The translations under genes and the position numbers were made by a program. From contig SWBL01000286.1 of assembly GCA_024195585.1 (NCBI GenBank), forward strand, positions 1-64,000: DNA of 64,000 nucleotides, read 5' to 3'. This DNA is from Aureobasidium sp. EXF-3400 (taxonomy: Eukaryota; Ascomycota; Dothideomycetes; Dothideales; Saccotheciaceae). The notes beneath the pieces are model-generated. The model did no database searches and was not told where the DNA came from. It saw nothing but the letters and a program-made list of their open reading frames with translations. This document shows positions 63,873-64,000 of this stretch, one piece after another. The first letter of the stretch is position 1, and every line of letters starts with the position of its first letter.

Positions 63873-64000
63873 GTAATTCATCCTTTTTGAGTGGCCGGAG
63901 TGCCGATATAGATTAATGCGTTCTGGGTATCGGTATCTCGATGTTGAGAGACTAAAAGTCCTGATAGAGTCCCGTGTCGTGACGAGTCCCTTGCGGTGAA

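Noticed and set aside
1..64000. CRISPR arrays, bacterial operons, ribosome binding sites or prophage
   Set aside because: The window is clearly eukaryotic (spliceosomal introns, nuclear fungal genes); no spaced direct-repeat arrays were seen.

Overview
This 64-kb window is nuclear DNA of a filamentous ascomycete (Pezizomycotina). The evidence is dense genes on both strands, short spliceosomal introns (about 49-100 nt, GTRNGT donors, CTRAC-like branch sites), a Zn2Cys6 regulator, a cytochrome-b5-fused delta-8 sphingolipid desaturase, a VTC4 polyphosphate polymerase, a GH128-type glucanase and an exo-rhamnogalacturonan lyase. A dothideomycete is my best guess, but that is inference. I rebuilt exons by hand, so junctions are predictions from phase and splice signals.

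Layout. 0-9 kb: the 5' end of 6-phosphogluconate dehydrogenase, an RBM42-like RNA-binding protein, a Ser/Thr-rich single-pass wall protein, an intron-containing tRNA gene and a class-III aminotransferase. Two copies of a ~150-bp dispersed repeat lie at 637-785 and 6783-6933. 9-23 kb: a small unknown gene, a secreted PL26-like rhamnogalacturonan lyase, a Cys-motif protein interrupted by one in-frame TGA, the sphingolipid desaturase, a formate/nitrite transporter and a six-exon TAP-type alpha/beta hydrolase with a 54-bp tandem duplication in front of it. 23-31 kb: a mitochondrial DEAD-box helicase (Mss116 type), a GNAT acetyltransferase, a fungal orphan gene, an MFS transporter and an alpha/beta hydrolase.

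32-45 kb is a housekeeping block: RAD6 E2, conventional kinesin, cullin-3, the Tim15/Zim17 zinc-finger co-chaperone, OST1, and a fused pseudouridine-5'-phosphate glycosidase/PfkB kinase. Cullin-3/TIM15 and OST1/PsuG-PfkB are head-to-head pairs with short shared promoters. 45-54 kb is more accessory: a Cys-rich single-pass surface protein, a Zn2Cys6 regulator, an SDR that lacks the usual catalytic dyad, a GST, a hairpin/B-box element and a zinc-finger gene whose start is unclear, followed by 2.4 kb with little coding signal. 55-60 kb: the GH128-type glucanase and VTC4.

60.8-64 kb holds what I consider the most unusual locus: three neighbouring genes with SUMO-like (Rad60-SLD-like) beta-grasp domains. 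One has a long coiled coil (minus strand). A small solo-domain gene runs divergently from it. A third copy is a tandem duplicate of the second, looks frame-disrupted at its 5' end, and runs into the window edge.
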